Positions 12,545 through 23,621 of a DNA stretch of 64,000 nt are shown in pieces (within the stretch, counting starts at the first letter, position 1; every line of letters begins with the position of its first letter). This DNA comes from Micropterix aruncella (taxonomy: Eukaryota; Arthropoda; Insecta; Lepidoptera; Micropterigidae). Where the stretch lies: contig OX155973.1 of the NCBI GenBank assembly GCA_944548615.1, positions 21,275,728 to 21,339,727 of the forward strand. The letters run 5' to 3'. The notes under the pieces were generated by a model, which was not told the DNA's origin, did not search any database, and was given only the letters and a program-made list of their open reading frames with translations. The position numbers and the translations under genes are program-made.

Positions 12545-13785
12545 TCTATAGTGTTTCAATTCAATTAATTTATTTCAAAAAATCTTTACAGATTGTCGAA
12601 ACTAAAACTAGGTGTTAGGTACATTTAATATTATTTACAATTTAATTCCTTCGTGATTTCATTTCCGTTCAGTTCTAAAGTTCACTTCGTAAATTATACA
12701 CGTCATATACAGATATAAATTAATAACAATAGAGGCAGAGTTCAATTTGTAGATAAAAAATATAGATGGAAGTCATGTTTGTTAGATTATATACGCATAC
12801 TTGAACAAGTGGTATTTATAGTCTAGAAGATTATTATTAAAATTCATTATTATTAATTATTAAAATTCATTTTTGTCATTAAAACGATTATTAAAGATTA
12901 TTAAAATTAAAATATAATTAAAATTCATTTATGTCATATAATTCTTTATAAATTAGTAGCTTTCTGACTTCTGAATAGAAAACTAATATTTTCTTTTCCC
13001 TACATATTAGGTCTTTTAGGTTTTGTGGCAGTTTATTAAAAAAGGACATTCCCACGTAGTTAGGGTCTCTGCGTAAAATTTCTAGGTTCGGACGAGGTAA
13101 TAGTAGATTGTTCCTCGACCTAGTCAAGTGATTATGTACTTCTACAGGTTTCTTAAATTTAGATATGTCTTTAGCTACTAGTTTGATGCACTCAAATAAA
13201 TATAGTGATGGCAGGCTGAGTATATTTTGATTCCTGAATGATCCACGACACGATTGAAAGCTGTCCATGTTATTTAGAATTCTTATTGCGCGTTTCTACA
13301 GGGAGAAAATATGCTGCCTAAATTCCATGGTACACTGAGCCCAGAATGAGATGCCGTAACGTATGTAGGTGCGACTCAAAGTGGGCGAAATATATGCATC
13401 TGGCGTCTGTTTTACTGATAATTTTGCACATCTGACGCAGTAAAATGCATGCTCTAGAAAGCTTGTCACTCAATATTTCGGCATGCGGGGTCCACCTTAA
13501 CTTATCGTCTATTACGACACCCAGGAATTTGTGTGTATCAACATTGCTTATCTTGTGCATCCCAATTTTTAGTGCCGGAATATTCAGAGAAGTCTTTTTG
13601 GAATCAGAATGTATCATTGAAACAGTCTTTGAGGCATTTAGAGCAAGGTTATTGCACTCCAACCAGTCGTTTAGTTGCACTAGCTCTTTATTCAATGTGT
13701 CAATTACTCGTTCTAAATCCTGGTCGGCTAACTTATGCTGGTGTCGTCAGCGAATAAAATGACCTCTGAACCTATTAGTAATTAA
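12545..13785 (-). mobile_element. 5'-truncated non-LTR retrotransposon (RT 3' half and 3' UTR)
   Basis: On the minus strand the sequence enters with LIGSEVILFADDT, which is RT catalytic motif C, then a stop or shift. The frame at 13695-13318 follows: LVQLNDWLECNNLALNASKT, KFLGVVIDDKLRWTPHAE and LSDKLSRACILLRQM. The frame at 13268-12918 gives the C-terminal SFFNKLPQNLKDL and LRKLLIYKELYDINEF-type end. This is the Jockey/CR1-group layout. A non-coding 3' region runs to about 12545 and ends in short AATTGAATTG repeats. Everything upstream of motif C is missing, as expected for incomplete target-primed reverse transcription. Confidence 0.78.
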
Positions 13786-13904
13786 ATAATGTTATAACAT
13801 ATGCCTAATAAACCAAACAAAATAATATAATAATGATATCGACTTTAAATAAATCTTTTATCGTCAAGCGGCCGTCCCTACGCTCAATGGCAGATACGGG
13901 GCCG

Positions 13905-14098
13905 GTCCTCAGTTTGTATGACAGCGACTATACACGATGCGATGCGGCGCCGCACCGCGAAGCTTTCGCCTACACTTGCGGTGTGACGCCGTAACGCACC
14001 GTGTGACATGCCATGGATATTTGTCCATGTAGGACGCCGCAGCGGCACCCGCTTAGGCGCCGGGCCGCAGCGGCATCGCATCGTGTGGCCCGGCCCTT
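13905..14098. mobile_element. GC-rich palindromic MITE-like element
   Basis: GGGGCCGG ... ACACGATGCGATGCGGCGCC on the left is mirrored on the right by GCATCGCATCGTGTGGCCC. The two halves can fold into a long hairpin. It has no coding content and its GC content is far above the intron around it. The exact ends and target duplication are unclear. Confidence 0.5.
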
Positions 14099-14329
14099 AG
14101 TCAGAGGTCCTGAGTGATGGCTACCTTGCTCTACTCAACGATATATAAATGAATCGCGCATGGTGCGTAGTTACAGAGCTACAGTCTTTACCAAGGCGAC
14201 ATGTTTTGTGGCATGCGGTTTTAGCAAGTGACACCCTACTTACCGAACTGAAAAAGGCTTCACGTCAAAAGCCATTTTGTTGAGGGCTAATAATATGTCT
14301 GAAATGTTTCAAAGAATTGTTATGTTTAG

Positions 14330-14536
14330 GTCACCGGTGGAGGCAATGGCTTGGGCAGAGCAATGGCTCAGGAGCTGGCCGACAAAGGGGCAAAGGTGGC
14401 GATATGTGACCTGGACCTAAAGGCAGCCAAGGAGACAGTGAAACTGCTGCGGCAGGCCAACGGACCTGACTACCAGGCCAAAGCCTACGTTTGTGACGTC
14501 ACTGATCCCGATGCCCTAAAAGCTCTCAGCAAAGAG
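14330..14536 (+). CDS. SDR16C-like dehydrogenase, exon 2 (cofactor-binding)
   Basis: An AG acceptor (TGTTTAG) and a GTTAGT donor bound 69 codons, phase 0 at both ends. The exon holds the Rossmann glycine motif TGGGNGLG, and the second beta strand ends in CDLDLKAAK. An acidic residue there usually favours NAD over NADP. Further on is the CDVTD segment that positions the adenine ring. These are classical SDR features, and the wording is closest to SDR16C/epidermal retinol dehydrogenase 2-like oxidoreductases, which oxidise or reduce retinoid or other lipid alcohols at membranes. Substrate is not readable from sequence. The ATG at 14351 is internal, not a start, because the frame is open back to the acceptor. 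Confidence 0.93.
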
Positions 14537-15367
14537 GTTAGTATTTTACCTACGTCATGAAGATTTGTCGACGCAACGCAACTTAGTAGATATAATATGA
14601 GGGGTCGAGCGCATAGCGTCATTCACTCCACAGGTAGACCAGTAAGGTTACCAGCTGTCTGAGCAAGAATCATAAAGTCGCATTTCTCGCGGTATTCGTG
14701 CCCGTGTCCTCAGATGGTCGATTTGGACCATTCAGCATGTTAGTGCTTAGTATTAGTAAAACTGCCAGTGCAAAAGAATAGAAGCCAATCCTATTTAGTA
14801 AGCGACAAGCGACTAGGTACCCCCACCACAAATTACTAAGCACGTGTCGCTTTCTGATTCTTGTGAACAGCCGCGGCAAGTGTTTAGTGACAAATCGAAA
14901 TGGCAAGTGGCACACGTTTCTCTCCGTTTACGTGACATTTGCTATGTTTATTTTGTGAGTATGGCGGCAGAAAGGTAGAATTCCGAAACAATTTAAAAAA
15001 TAATCGAGGAATTTAAATCCTACGACAAATAAGGAGGCGGTGGTGTCCATTTCGAGCGGATGTTGTGCCACAGATACCTTTCTGCTAATACCAACGTGAA
15101 ACGGCTACTTCTCGCGATCTAGCGACAAGTGCTACTAAGTGACAAATACTAAGACCGTGTAAACCTAGCACTACGCGCGCGACAGCACACTGTCATCCCT
15201 TGCACCTTCCCATGTTGATCTGGAGATCGCAGATTAACGTTGCATGGCTCGCGTGTAACAGCGTTGCGTATGATAAGAATGTTTCTACGCCATCTGTTTT
15301 CATGCAAATTCGAGATGTCATAATGCGTTGCATACGTAGCGTGCGTGGGCTCAGTCTGTCTACCTTA
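14537..15367. other. Intron 2, part of a repeat near its end
   Basis: No coding frame with a motif. Around 15237-15345 there is a partial, inverted-looking version of the CGTTGCGTA family whose better copy follows at 15368-15575. Confidence 0.4.
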
Positions 15368-15575
15368 AGGGATCCGACACACTGGGCCTACGTACGCAAC
15401 GTACGCAACGCATAATGACATAATTATGACCCTTGATTTCAGATGGAAGCAGTCACACTTATCCTACGCAACGTTGCGTAGGATAATTGTGTCTGTTTTT
15501 ATTCAGATACAAGGGCTAGCTGTCATAATGCGTTGCGTACGTTGCGTACGTCGGACCAGTGTGACAGACTCCTAT
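15368..15575. mobile_element. MITE with about 50-bp terminal inverted repeats
   Basis: The left arm CACACTGGGCCTACGTACGC and onward through CAACGCATAATGACA is mirrored at the right end by TGTCATAATGCGTTGCGTAC and onward to CCAGTGTGACAG. A second shorter palindrome, CCTACGCAACGTTGCGTAGG, lies in the middle. It has no coding content and sits in intron 2. Confidence 0.7.
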
Positions 15576-15854
15576 TTGTCGTGGATGAAGTCCTTCCCGC
15601 GAAGATTCCGTAAAGAGTGGTGCGGTCGGTGGGAAGGTTTAAGCAATTCTAATTATGAAGCTTCAGACGATCGCACCGACGATTTTTCGGTATGCACGAC
15701 AAATAGATTTGTCCTAAATAGGTGTCAGCAGTTTTTCTTCAAAATTGTAGCCACTGATCATGTATTGTAACCAGATAATGGAGTTGCCAGCATGGAATTT
15801 AATATTCCGTGACAGACTACAGTTTGCGCTGTAATTTACGCCTCTGTTTTGCAG

Positions 15855-15989
15855 ATTGAAAACGATTTCGGAGAGTCAGTGTCCATTCTCATTATCAACG
15901 CCGGTGTGATGCCGGCTATAAGCATAACGAACGGTGCCGACGACGACTACAGAAAAGTCATCGATATCAATGTCTTGTCTTCATTTTGG
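15855..15989 (+). CDS. SDR16C-like dehydrogenase, exon 3
   Basis: Forty-five codons between TTTTGCAG and the donor GTAAGA, phase 0 on both sides, so it joins exons 2 and 4 without a shift. It encodes the SILIINAGV segment, the family NNAG motif with the first Asn replaced by Ile, and then VIDINVLSSFW, which carries the catalytic-tetrad Asn. Exon 2 is only 1.3 kb upstream, the shortest intron of the gene. Confidence 0.93.
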
Positions 15990-16443
15990 GTAAGAACTTC
16001 AGTCATTTAAAAACCCTTATAACGTTTGTTTTTGGAGCCTAATTTAGGATCAAAAAACGCACTCTAGCCTGCACTCTTGAAAAGTTGTCATAAATTCTAC
16101 CCAACTAGACCGAAGCCCGAGGTAGAGTCGTCTAAGTTAGTTATAAATTGTCAATTATTTACACACCTATCAAAGTACAGTACAACTCCGGTTAGTCAAT
16201 CTTAAAGGGGGGAAGGGGGGTAGCCGTTTCGAAATATATTTTTTCGGTTAACCTTTAAAGGCTCATAAACTTTGACGTAGAGAATCGAAATTTCTAATAG
16301 ATAAAACTGTTAAAGGTCGATGTGATTATCATGTACCTATCTCAAGTTCTATGAAGATTGGTTTAACAAATTTTGTATGAATTGGTGAGATATATGTGTC
16401 CCTGTGATCCATAAGAGAGGCAAATAAATTTTGTTTATTATTG
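15990..16443. other. Intron 3, nothing recognised
   Basis: AT-rich DNA without a motif-bearing frame or an evident repeat partner. Confidence 0.35.
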
Positions 16444-17535
16444 TCTTATTTATTTATTTATTTATTTGCAGCTGTTACAAAAAAACATATACAAAAAAAA
16501 ACAAGAACACACAGATTAAAAATTAAAACTATAAATAGACAAAGACTATGAAATAAAGCTACAAACGCTGCAAATTAGGGGTATCCTCAGGATATCTCTT
16601 ATCCTGGTTTTCAGGACACACCTATTAATTATTGATACATAGGTATATGATTTTTAAAATAAAATAACCAAATCAAATAAATCTTAAAACAAAAAAAAAT
16701 ACGTGTGGCACTCGGGGACTGCCGCGGTAAAGCTATTGCATAGCTTTTTAACAACTTATGCAATTATGATTATTAAGCTATTGCATAGCTTTTATCGCGG
16801 GTCTAGGCCAGCGCGGCGACCGAATGAAGAAATTTCTTAACGAAAATTAATGATTTTAAACTGATAATTACGTCTAAACGAGTACTGCTTACGATTCGAA
16901 AAAAATATATGTTAAACAAGAATATTTTACTAATATTCTTAGCTTCTAATATTTTAGATTTTGTTTATATTACATAGTGTAATTAATTTGTGAAATTGGG
17001 TCTAACCGAACACAAAAACGACTACTACGCAAATGCTATCTGGCGCATTATTATGAAACCTGCACCATTTTAAAGATAATTTAATTATCTATCTTTTTAT
17101 CTACGATTTTTTTCGAATAATCTGTTTTTTTTGCTTTATCGAATAAAAAATTCGTGCGCGGCGCTCTATCGGAAGACGCTTAAATTATTCCGAATCATTT
17201 GATACCGCAGCCGCAAATGATTCGGAATAATTTCAACATTTTCCGATAGAGCGCAGTTATCTGATATCAGAAAAAATAAAATAAATAAAATAAATAAATA
17301 ATTATAATTTGCATAAGTTGTTAAAAATGCTATGCAATAGCTTTACCGCGGCAGTCCCCGAGTGCCACACGTATTTTTTTTAAATAAAATCAAATTATGA
17401 CATCTAAATATCTTCCTTTAATAATAAACTTTTAAAGTGGTCCTTAAATACTGCAATTGATTTCGATCGCAAAGCCTTCCCAACCGATTCCATACAACCG
17501 CAGAATAATACGGTCTAATAATAATAATAATACTT
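16444..17535 (-). mobile_element. 3' end of a non-LTR retrotransposon split by a MITE
   Basis: Outside the MITE at 16700-17373, the minus strand carries a short C-terminal RT frame (AVVWNRLGRL, then after a shift SKSIAVFKDHFKSLLLKEDI and a stop). The 3' sequence ends in an (AAATA)n-like tail at 16444-16468 (TTATTTATTTATTTATTTAT on the plus strand). The pattern, LGRL...S..VFK..FK, is usual for the last residues of Jockey/CR1-type polyproteins. Only the last 40 or so residues remain. Confidence 0.55.
16700..17373 (+). mobile_element. 674-bp MITE, family 1, copy 1
   Basis: Terminal inverted repeats of about 70 bp start TACGTGTGGCACTCGGGGAC and include GCTATTGCATAGC. Inside is a second strong hairpin made of GCTCTATCGGAAGACG and its complement around CGAATCATTTG (about 17162-17254). 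No coding frame. Two more copies lie at 18191-18781 and 25653-26230. Confidence 0.8.
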
Positions 17536-17548
17536 AATAACGGTCAGT

Positions 17549-17859
17549 GGGCCCGATTGCGTTTCTTTGTGAACTAAATCTGAAATTAGTTCAAGCGAAA
17601 GAGATAGAGCAATACGTTAGAGCGGAATATGAAACAAACGATCGTCGATAAAAACTACCTGTCTTTTATTTATAGTCGCCCGAATAAATTTGAACACATT
17701 TCGTGCGGTCTTAGATTCAGATGCTTTAGCTTTGTGGTAAATAGTTTTAATGCGAAAAAGGGACAACCGTTCATTTCACATTCCACTCTAGCGTTTTGCA
17801 CTGTCTCATTCACACGAACTAATTTTCATTTTTAGCTCACGAGGAAACGCAATCGAGCC
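17549..17859. mobile_element. MITE family 2, copy 1
   Basis: Ends are GGGCCCGATTGCGTTTCT and its mirror AGGAAACGCAATCGAGCC. The whole element is roughly palindromic: GTTCAAGCGAAAGAGA and AGCGGAATATGAAA are echoed inverted in the right half. Non-coding. A related copy is at 54097-54399. Confidence 0.7.
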
Positions 17860-18190
17860 ATTATGTACTAAAAAAATAAATTTCAAGTTGAAGGAGATGC
17901 GATAAATATTTTATTCATTTATTTAAAATCGCCGTTCGTTAGTCACTCGAGTTTGTTGGTAAATTTGCGATGTTTTAAAAAAAATACGATTTATTTTTAA
18001 ACAATATTTTTTTCCAATATTAAGATTCTGATGACTTAATAACACGAAAAATATAAATTTACAAATCATTCGTATTCCATAATTTATAAAAATATTTTTA
18101 AGTTATGGGACACATATGTCCCATTGTCCTTAAGGCCCCAGTCTTCAAAAATTTACGCTTAACGCTGTTGTGATGAGATGTCAACATTTT

Positions 18191-18781
18191 TTTAGCTTTT
18201 GCACAGCTTTTATCGCGGGCCTAGGCCAGCGCGGCGACCGAATGAAGAAATTTCTTAACGAAAATTGATGATTTTAAACTGATAATTACGTCTAAACGAG
18301 TACTGCTTACGATTCGAAAAAAAATATATGGTAAACAAGAACATTTTCCTAATATTTTTAGCTATGAATATTTTACATTTTGTTTATTTTACATAGTGTA
18401 ATTAATTTGTGAAATTAGGTCTAACCGAACAGAAAAACGACTACTACGCAAATACTATCTGGCGTATTATTATGAAACCTGCACCATTTTAAATATAATT
18501 TAATTATCTATCTTTTTATCTACGATATTTTTCGAATAATCCGTTTTTTTGCTTTATCGAATAAAAAATTCGTTCGCGGCGCTCTATCGGAAGACGTTTA
18601 AATCATTCCGAATCATTTGCTACCGCAGCCGCAAATGATTTGGAATAATTTCAACGTTTTCCGATAGAGCGCAGTTATCTGTTATCAGAAAAAATAAAAT
18701 AAATAAATAATTATAATTGCATAAGTTGATAAAAATGCTATGCAATAGCTTTACGGCGGCAGTCCCCGAGTGCCACACGTA
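18191..18781 (+). mobile_element. MITE family 1, copy 2 (left end incomplete)
   Basis: Closely similar to 16700-17373 from TTTATCGCGGGCCTAGGCC through the internal hairpin to the right end AGTCCCCGAGTGCCACACGT. The left terminal repeat, about 90 bp in copy 1, is absent. Confidence 0.78.
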
Positions 18782-19192
18782 TTTTTTTTAAAGTAAACAT
18801 ACAATAGAAAAAAATACATTGTATGAGGTAATTGGCAATACGAGTAATATTTAAGATTTTATCGACCTTTTAAATTGGAATGTATGACTAAGTAAATGGA
18901 CCTCTAAATTAGTTCTTTTTCTTTGAATAAGCTTGGAGTTGATTTTGTGCACTTAGATATAGACAACTGTATAGATATCGCAAAAAATATTCAACGCAAA
19001 ATTGAATTCATATATTCCTCTTTAGTATGCGACAGATTTTTTTTTACTTTTCATACTTTCTTTCTTTAAAAAATGACTCAAAATAAATAAGCTTTAAATA
19101 TTATAAAATAGAATGAAAATAAAAATGGTTTAAAAAGTATTTTATTTCATAACATTCAAAATTCTGAAAGTACGCCCAAATCCCGACTTTAT
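18782..19192. other. Intron 3, nothing recognised
   Basis: AT-rich DNA with no motif-bearing frame. Confidence 0.35.
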
Positions 19193-19850
19193 AAATGGTG
19201 AATATATCCCTGAAGTTCAGTGGATTTGAGATATTGGGGTACAACTGGGTCAAAAGCTGACCTTCGACCAACACATCAACAGTATTGTTAGCAAGGCGTT
19301 GAGGACTCTGGAATATTTAAACCATTCTCGAACATTAACATCTTTAAAACGCTTTACTTTTCCTATGTTCGTAGCACCTTAGAGTTCGCATCGCAGATTT
19401 GGAATCCGCAATATGGCGTGTATAAAAATAGGGTGGAGGGCGTCCAAAGACGTTTTAATAGATACCTGAACTATCGTGAGCACTTGGGACTTCGAACTTA
19501 CGAGAGCAGGCTGAACTATTTCAGTATCTGTTCACTGGAAGACCGCCGCACAGCTGCTGATATGACATTATTGCATAAAATAATACATAACAAAATTGAT
19601 AGATAGCCCTCATTTGGTAAAGAAACTGTCGTTGTTGTTTCCGCCACGAAGGGTTCGCTCTCCTCGAGATTTCCACACCACATTTACAATAAGTGTACAT
19701 TATACCTAGCTTACAAAGAAAATTTATCTTTTCGACTTATTGGTGTAATACCACCACACTTGGTATGAACCTATGTTGAGGTGGTAATATCGTTAAATTA
19801 TTTTGAGGCGATAGGGCAAGTCCTTTCGGTACATGAATAAATTAAAAATT
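19193..19850 (+). mobile_element. Non-LTR retrotransposon 3' fragment
   Basis: Broken plus-strand frames read DLGVQLGQKLTFDQHINSIV, then KALRTLEYLNHSRTL, RVEGVQRRFNRYLNYREHLG and CSLEDRRTAADMTLLHKIIH, and finally PPRRVRSPRDF. This is the thumb-to-C-terminus order of Jockey/CR1-group RTs (D-x-G-V ... F-x-x-H ... VQ-R-F ... LxxRRxxxDxxxLxKI). Several shifts and stops separate the pieces. The RT catalytic domain is absent. The 3' end is followed by AT-rich sequence. Confidence 0.72.
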
Positions 19851-19999
19851 AAAAACATCAATAAAATTAAACCGAAACTAAATTAAAATTGTAGACAATG
19901 GACGCCGCGGCGTAGTTATATATAATAATAATTAATCCTTATATATTAGATACATACACATATACATATAATATATACCACATATAAATATATGTTATA

Positions 20000-20684
20000 T
20001 CTATACTAATATTATAAAGAAGTAAAGTTTGTGACGTTGTAGGAAGTAATCTCTGGATCTACTGAACCGATTTTGAAAATTCTTTTACCAATAGAAAGCC
20101 ACGTTATTTGTGAGTGTCATAGGGCTGTAATAATCCGAAAAATGAAAAGACTTTTTCGTGGTAGTTGGATTTGCAAAGTAAGTCGGAGAAAAAACGGTCG
20201 AATGAAATCGTTTCTTACGAACGCTGCTTTAGAGAAACGTTGTAGAGCTTGGTAATGCCTACAAAAAAGTCAGCGACAGCATATGTCTAAATTTTATATA
20301 AGTAGTTTTTTTTATATTTAAAAAAATATTTAAATCGTTAGGTCATGTTTATTGGTCATATTATCAACAATTATGAATTCATATCAAAATAAGTAAATTT
20401 ATCGTCTCAAATGTTTAAAACAAAAGACTTTTCCCTTTTACTGCATAAATGGTTAAAGAGATAAGACACTCACAAATAAGACACTCACAAAAACACACTC
20501 ACAAATAACGGTAATATAGTCAAATTGGCATGCAAATACACACACACATATGAAGTAAAAATATAACCCTTCTTTTGGCAGTCAGGAATTAAATCATAGC
20601 ACTCAGTACTAACCGAACCACACTCATAATTTCATCACAAGTAAAAAGTTTTACCGCCCAACGAAGTGGGCACGGGTCAGCTAG
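20000..20684 (+). mobile_element. Non-autonomous Helitron, copy 1
   Basis: It starts TCTATACTAATATTATAAAG after an A. It ends CTAG before a T, with the hairpin GCCCA-ACGAAG-TGGGC 11-12 bases upstream of CTAG. These are the Helitron hallmarks: 5' TC, 3' hairpin plus CTRR, insertion between A and T, no terminal inverted repeat and no target duplication. It is 685 bp and non-coding; the small open frame at 20073-20255 has no Rep/helicase motif. Related copies are at 24496-25248 and 62856-63606. Confidence 0.85.
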
Positions 20685-21025
20685 TAACATATATAATAGT
20701 ATTATAAATAAATTCATACATATAATATAATAATATATAAAATAGTGTTATAATATATACATTTAACATGATCACACCCGAGTCCTCAATAATTCCTCAC
20801 AATCTTTCCTAGATTTTAAAAGGCAAGTTACAACCACTCTCCTAAACGTAGGGTAAGGTACGTCGGTCGTTTGTAAGTCCATTGTCAGTTTATTTTAAAG
20901 CCTCGGAGTTAGAAATATATAATGTCTTTGTCCGTACGTCGTGTTTATTTTTAATTCCGGTTGTCTGTATCGATTTCTAGTCTCAAGTCCGTGGTCCCGA
21001 GTTTACTTCTTCTTTCTTCTTCTAG
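20685..21025. other. End of intron 3 before exon 4
   Basis: AT-rich at first (many ATATAATA blocks), then mixed sequence leading into the polypyrimidine tract of exon 4. No gene seen. Confidence 0.4.
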
Positions 21026-21273
21026 GCGATCAGGGCTTTTCTGCCAGGAATGCGAAAGCGGAACCACGGCCACGTAGTGCTCATCTCCTCGATGGCCGGC
21101 TTTAGTGGAATAGGCGGAGCCGGAATCTACACAACTACCAAGTATGCGCTGCGTGGACTAGCCGAGAGCCTCGATAGCGAGCTTCAATACCAGGGTCTTA
21201 ATATCAAAGTTTCCTGCGTCCATCCCTACTTTATCGCCACGCGAAAGGCCATGATCGAGAGCTATGTTATGAG
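21026..21273 (+). CDS. SDR16C-like dehydrogenase, exon 4 (catalytic)
   Basis: The exon runs from a pyrimidine-rich TTCTTCTAG acceptor to the donor GTACGA: 82 codons plus two bases (AG), so phase 2 at its end. It carries the active site: HVVLISSMAG with the catalytic Ser, and YTTTKYALRG with the YxxxK Tyr and Lys. After these comes VSCVHPYFIATRKAMIE where the family has its PG motif; here the Gly is replaced by Tyr. No disabling change is seen. A truncated RNase H-bearing retroelement begins about 20 bp after the donor, on the opposite strand. The two trailing bases pair with the A that opens exon 5 to form AGA (Arg). Confidence 0.94.
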
Positions 21274-21289
21274 GTACGATATTAAGAAG

Positions 21290-23085
21290 AAATTTTAAGT
21301 CAAGGATAATGACCATGTATTCGGCGTTCATATACCAGTGCTTCTTCCAGGACAAGGAAATTCTTCCAAATCTAGTAGTAAGGGTAGTAATCCTATTTAT
21401 CGATAAGGCCTCACGGGCCGTCTTACGGTCGTAAGCCTTAATTAGCGCCTTGGAATGATTCAACCCTGGCGTGCAGTTCCAGTGGTTGACGGATTGTTCT
21501 AAACATATTTGTTTGAGCATTAGGCATTTTGGTGCGCCACAGCAAGGTTCAGGGCCGTATAGCGTTCCCTTTGCTCCTGTCTTAGCAAGTTCCTCGGCGT
21601 TTTCATTTCCCTCGATTCCTGCATGGCCGGGAACCCATCTTAGAATTACCCTGTTCTTTTCATCCAGGTAATTCAGTAGCGATACGCAGTTTTACACTAG
21701 CTTTGAATTAATGGTAATTCGTTCTCTCTGCACCAATTGCCAACGATGTTTAAAGCTTTTTGCATCACGTGTGAGATCGTGTTTAAGCAGAAGCCCCGGC
21801 AAATGACTACTAGGTCATCAGCATAGCCCTGTGTGTCTATCCTGGCATTTGCCATCCTATGCAGGAGTTGATCTATTGCAAGAGTTCATAGTAGGGGCGA
21901 GAGTACGCCTCCCTGCGGACAGCCTCTTGTGGTGGTGACTTCAATGATTGTTCCGTAAAAAGCTACCTTGGCCGTGCGGTTTGAGAGCATCGCTTTCACA
22001 CATCTGGTTGTGGTGTTGTCAATTCGTTTTGACTCTAGCCCCTTTACCAGTGATTTAATTGGGATTTTGTCGAAGGCGCCCTCAATGTCTAAAAATGCGC
22101 ATAATGCGATGTGTCTTCCAACGCCTCGTCTTTGTCTTCCAACGCCTTCTCCACTCTGTCTACTAGGTAGAGCAGAGCGGTTTCCATGGATTTGCATCTG
22201 CGGTAGGCGTGTTGGTTACAGCTAATAGGGTTGAACATTGGGATTTTTTTCCCTGATATAGCTATCCAGTACCTTTTCCATTGCTTTCAGTAGAAAGGAT
22301 GTGAGGCTAATTGGCCTGAAGGACTTTGACAGTGCGTAGTCCTTCCTGCCAGCCTTAGTTATGAATAGCACTTTGACCTTGGTCCATTCTTCTGGCATAT
22401 GTCCCCAGGCATAGCTTGCTCTGAAGATTTTAACCAGATATGGGGTTAGAATGTCAATACCCTGTTGCAAAAGCACGGGCATGATTCCATCGTCCCTGCA
22501 TGATTTGTATGGTTTGAAGGATTTTACTGCCCATTTAATTCGATCGGGCAGCCCTATGATTCTAGCAGCCCTACTCCAGCCCTCGTTCCGAGGGCTGTAT
22601 GGAGTCGCGACGGCGTTGCTAGTTGTCACAGCACCTGGGAAGTGGGTCGATATTAGTACCTCCAAGGTTTCTTTTTCATTTGTTGTAAAGGTTCCGTTTG
22701 GTTTTATTCAGAAGACCAATTTGTTAGGTTTGTCCTTTGCGAGCAATTTATGTACTCTGGCTCCTTGAGGCGTTTCCACTATGTCCTCGCAGAAACTTTT
22801 CCATGTTGCTCTTTTGGCTCTCCTAATTTCTTTGTTGTACTCAATTAAGGCTTTTTTGTATTCCTCCCAGTTGAGAGTTTGTTTAGACTTATTGAATAGT
22901 TTCCGGGTTTCCTTCCTTAGTTTATCCAACTTCAGAGTCTACCATGGAACTTTTCTTTTGGAGGTCTTTGTCTTGAGCGGGTAGCTTTCCTCGTAGGCGT
23001 CTTTAATGCCTTTTGTGATAGCCGCCACAGCCAACTCTAAACTCTCGCATGTTTTTATGTTTTTTCCACAATACTTTCCATAAAC
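21290..23085 (-). mobile_element. 5'-truncated, RNase H-bearing non-LTR retrotransposon
   Basis: The minus strand holds, in order: an N-terminal RT approach (22929-22708, LRKETRKLFNKSKQTLNWEE); RT with SFRPISLTSFLLKAMEKVLD (22665-22222); FLDIEGAFDKI and RGCPQGGVLSPLL (22197-21886); and the RNase H core RWVPGHAGIEGNENAEELAK (about 21640-21560). The C-terminal GLNHSKALIKAYDRK segment follows, running to about 21300. RT followed by RNase H is the layout of the R1/I/LOA group. The catalytic FADD box falls in a degraded stretch near 21800. Stops and shifts separate the blocks, so it is inactive. Its 3' end abuts the exon 4 donor region. Confidence 0.82.
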
Positions 23086-23600
23086 AAAGGTTAAGGAAAG
23101 TATTGGGAACGCGCTAGACGGAAATATCCGGTTTGACCCCCTCCCCCCTCCTGAGACGATTAAGACAATTTCTAGATTGAAGTCTGTCTGTGTGTCTGTG
23201 TGTGTGTATTCCTCCACGATAGCGCCCAAATGCTTCTTCCGATTAAGCTGAAATTTGGCATGCTTTTGGGAACGTGTTGTGAACTCACTTCTGTGTGTTT
23301 GTGACTCTGTGTGTATTCCTCCATGATAGCGCCCAAACGCTTCATCCGTCGAGCTGAAATGTGGCATGCAGCCATCATTTGGTCGTGGCAAGAGTTGAAA
23401 AGATTGTGGTTGAAATCGGTTTAATAGGGGCGCGCTAGTGATTCTTTCATATCGAAATGTTGGACTCAGAGACTTACAATTCGGTACACAGATGCGTCGA
23501 TGGGCCGAAACCACATTGTAAAATTTTCTTTGAAATATCCCGTATAGAAGCGGCAAAAATATTTTTCAAATTCAGCCATGTTTAAGAAAATGCCGCATCA
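23075..23600 (+). repeat. Dispersed repeat, second copy
   Basis: Shares GGAAAGTATTG, GACGGAAATAT and CACGATAGCGCCCAAATGC...AAGCTGAAATTTGGCATGC with 3520-4140. The last block is tandemly repeated here (about 23205-23270 and 23310-23370). A hairpin ATACTTTCC...GGAAAGTAT (23080-23110) marks its left end. Confidence 0.65.
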
Positions 23601-23621
23601 TATTGGAAAATAGTCATTTTT

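Noticed and set aside
14351..14560. Short open frame as an independent gene start
   Set aside because: Its ATG is internal to SDR exon 2 (frame open back to the acceptor), and its last codons run past the GTTAGT donor.
22939..23556. 205-codon minus-strand frame
   Set aside because: Only its last 50 or so residues belong to the retroelement. The rest is translated dispersed repeat and is not a protein.
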